Shown: positions 20,205-21,315 of the stretch, in pieces
Layout: each line of letters begins with the position of its first letter
Numbering within the stretch: position 1 is the stretch's first letter
Source: Spirochaetaceae bacterium
GTDB taxonomy: Bacteria; Spirochaetota; Spirochaetia; Treponematales; Breznakiellaceae
Direction: 5' to 3'
Assembly (NCBI GenBank): GCA_031257075.1
Contig: JAIRPM010000150.1
Location: forward strand, 1-21,315
Length of the DNA: 21,315 nucleotides
Made by a program: the position numbers and the translations under genes
Notes under the pieces: generated by a model
What the model was told of the DNA's origin: nothing
The model's input: the letters and a program-made list of their open reading frames with translations, nothing else
The model's database searches: none

Positions 20205-21315
20205 AAGCACATCATCGACAAGGCTTTTGAAACGCAGGTCAACTTCTACGCCGCCATACGCGTTTTTTAGCATACCGGTACGGATATAATTAACGCCGTC
20301 TTTTTCAGTAATGATGGTATCGTCAGGCTGATTCAGTTTTGCGCTGACTTTTTCTTTTGCGGGAACTATGTCTTTGGCAAACATATAATCCACCGGCGAA
20401 GTAACATCCATATCAAATTTGTCATCAAAGAACGCCGAATTATCTGTTTGTTCCGGCAGGGGAGCGGTATCAATTTCTTTGGCAATTTCGTTTATATCCG
20501 TGCCTTTGTGAGGGGTTTCAAAGGTATAAATAGGCCCGTCGATAGGTTTGAACGCGGCGTTGGCCATATCCTCTTCGGTAACTTCTTCGAATTCTTCAAC
20601 ATCGTAATACTCATCAGGAATGTCCGCTTCTTCAAATGGTACCGTTGCAAGTTCATTGAGCGGCGGCAGATTTTGGGCGAATGGCGGTGTCTCTACTGCC
20701 GGTTTGTCAGTGGGCAGGCTGCCGGATGGGGGGGGGGCACTATCTGAAGATGGCGGTGTTTCGGCAGGGGATTCCGGCGGCGGCAGGCTGTCCGGAATCC
20801 ATGTGCCGTAATCCATCCGCGCCAGTTCGAGTTCAGACTGACCGGCCGCCTCGGATTCTTCCAGCGCCTCAAGCAATTCAGGAATTTCTTCTTCAGCGCC
20901 GCTGTCCGCTTCGAGTATTCCGTAAGCAAGCGGGGAGGAATCCGTGTCCGCCGTGTTTGAATGCCCGTTATCTCCGGCCATTTCAGGCATAGGGTCGTTT
21001 TCAAGGATTTCCGGCAAGGTATCATAGGCCGCTTCCGCTTTTTCTGTTTCACGCCGCGTCCGGATGCCCTTCATTATCGCGCCGGCCAATTCTTCTCGCG
21101 CCGTTTCAATCTGCCGTTTCCTGTCCTGTTTTTCAAGTTCAGCCCATGCCGTATTTTCGGTAAAAACGGTTTTTCGCGCATGTATGCCGGTATCCGCAAG
21201 CGGCGCGCCCGCGCATGCAAACGCCAGCCCGGCGTTTTCGTCTTCTTCCAAAGGCTCTAATTCACCGGCAGACTCAAGGTCTTCTATGTCGTCCGGCTCA
21301 TTGGGCAGTTCGGCA
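20199..21315 (-). CDS. Acidic, proline-rich protein of unknown function (right-edge partial)
   Basis: The minus-strand frame is open to the window edge, so the N-terminus is missing; the TTG at 21251 is an internal Leu codon preceded in frame by PNEPDDIEDLESAGELEPL. About 371 residues are visible. They are very rich in Glu and Asp, with a central Pro/Ser segment (ESPAETPPSSDSAPPPSG) and a C-terminal part with more ordered character (TIITEKDGVNYIRTGMLKNAYGGVEVDLRFKSLVDDVLS). No membrane segment is visible in this part. I do not recognise a family. A run of ten G on the plus strand (C on the coding strand) lies within the Pro segment. Its TAA overlaps the convergent apbE stop by 6 nt. Confidence 0.75.
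   Translation of the reverse strand, partial: AELPNEPDDIEDLESAGELEPLEEDENAGLAFACAGAPLADTGIHARKTVFTENTAWAELEKQDRKRQIETAREELAGAIMKGIRTRRETEKAEAAYDTLPEILENDPMPEMAGDNGHSNTADTDSSPLAYGILEADSGAEEEIPELLEALEESEAAGQSELELARMDYGTWIPDSLPPPESPAETPPSSDSAPPPSGSLPTDKPAVETPPFAQNLPPLNELATVPFEEADIPDEYYDVEEFEEVTEEDMANAAFKPIDGPIYTFETPHKGTDINEIAKEIDTAPLPEQTDNSAFFDDKFDMDVTSPVDYMFAKDIVPAKEKVSAKLNQPDDTIITEKDGVNYIRTGMLKNAYGGVEVDLRFKSLVDDVLS
20728..20737 (-). repeat. Homopolymer tract (10 C on the coding strand)
   Basis: Ten consecutive G on the plus strand, encoding Ala-Pro-Pro-Pro in the acidic protein. Long enough to slip; any change not divisible by three would cut off the C-terminal half. Confidence 0.95.

Overview
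The window (about 50% GC) looks like chromosomal DNA of a spirochaete, most likely a Treponema of the termite-gut type. This rests on the gene content: Ig-like lipoprotein paralogues with a relaxed lipobox, an NHL/von Willebrand protein with a TPR head, FecR, bactofilin plus M23, and a DUF58/transglutaminase pair. The taxon is inference from content and style; no marker gene here fixes it. There is no phage, transposase, CRISPR array or plasmid function.

Layout. (1) 1-2451, plus: two tandem paralogues of a secreted lipoprotein; the first is cut by the left edge, and the second appears to start at a rare ATT codon. (2) 2631-6590: tpiA (plus) converges on bioB (minus), which lies downstream of a large TPR-NHL-vWA secreted protein (minus). 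(3) 6607-12574, plus: four overlapping genes, phoH, a short 7TM-HD phosphodiesterase, a DUF58 protein and a transglutaminase-like membrane protein. The DUF58 gene carries a run of 14 C. (4) 12664-15771, minus: a FecR-domain protein, bactofilin, an M23 peptidase overlapping bactofilin, and a HEAT-like secreted protein. (5) 16124-18847: purC (minus) divergent from an HtrA/DegP protease (plus), then a small copper-chaperone-like protein. (6) 18954-21315: tRNA-Asn, an apbE gene broken by one in-frame TGA, and a convergent acidic, proline-rich protein running off the right edge with a 10-G run.

How the genes fit together. Much of the window serves the cell envelope: lipoproteins, shape and wall remodelling (M23 plus bactofilin), periplasmic quality control (HtrA), FecR- and HEAT-type periplasmic proteins, and the DUF58/transglutaminase pair. 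Metabolic genes (tpiA, bioB, purC) sit singly rather than in pathway operons.

Most notable points: the interrupted apbE; a probable ATT-initiated lipoprotein; two genes (bioB, purC) whose promoters imply nearly leaderless mRNAs; homopolymer tracts that could phase-vary; and a short dispersed palindromic element with core GCAACGCTGATTA found at gene boundaries. I did not find a clearly new multi-gene system. The closest candidate is the phoH-HD-DUF58-transglutaminase operon with its poly-C tract.
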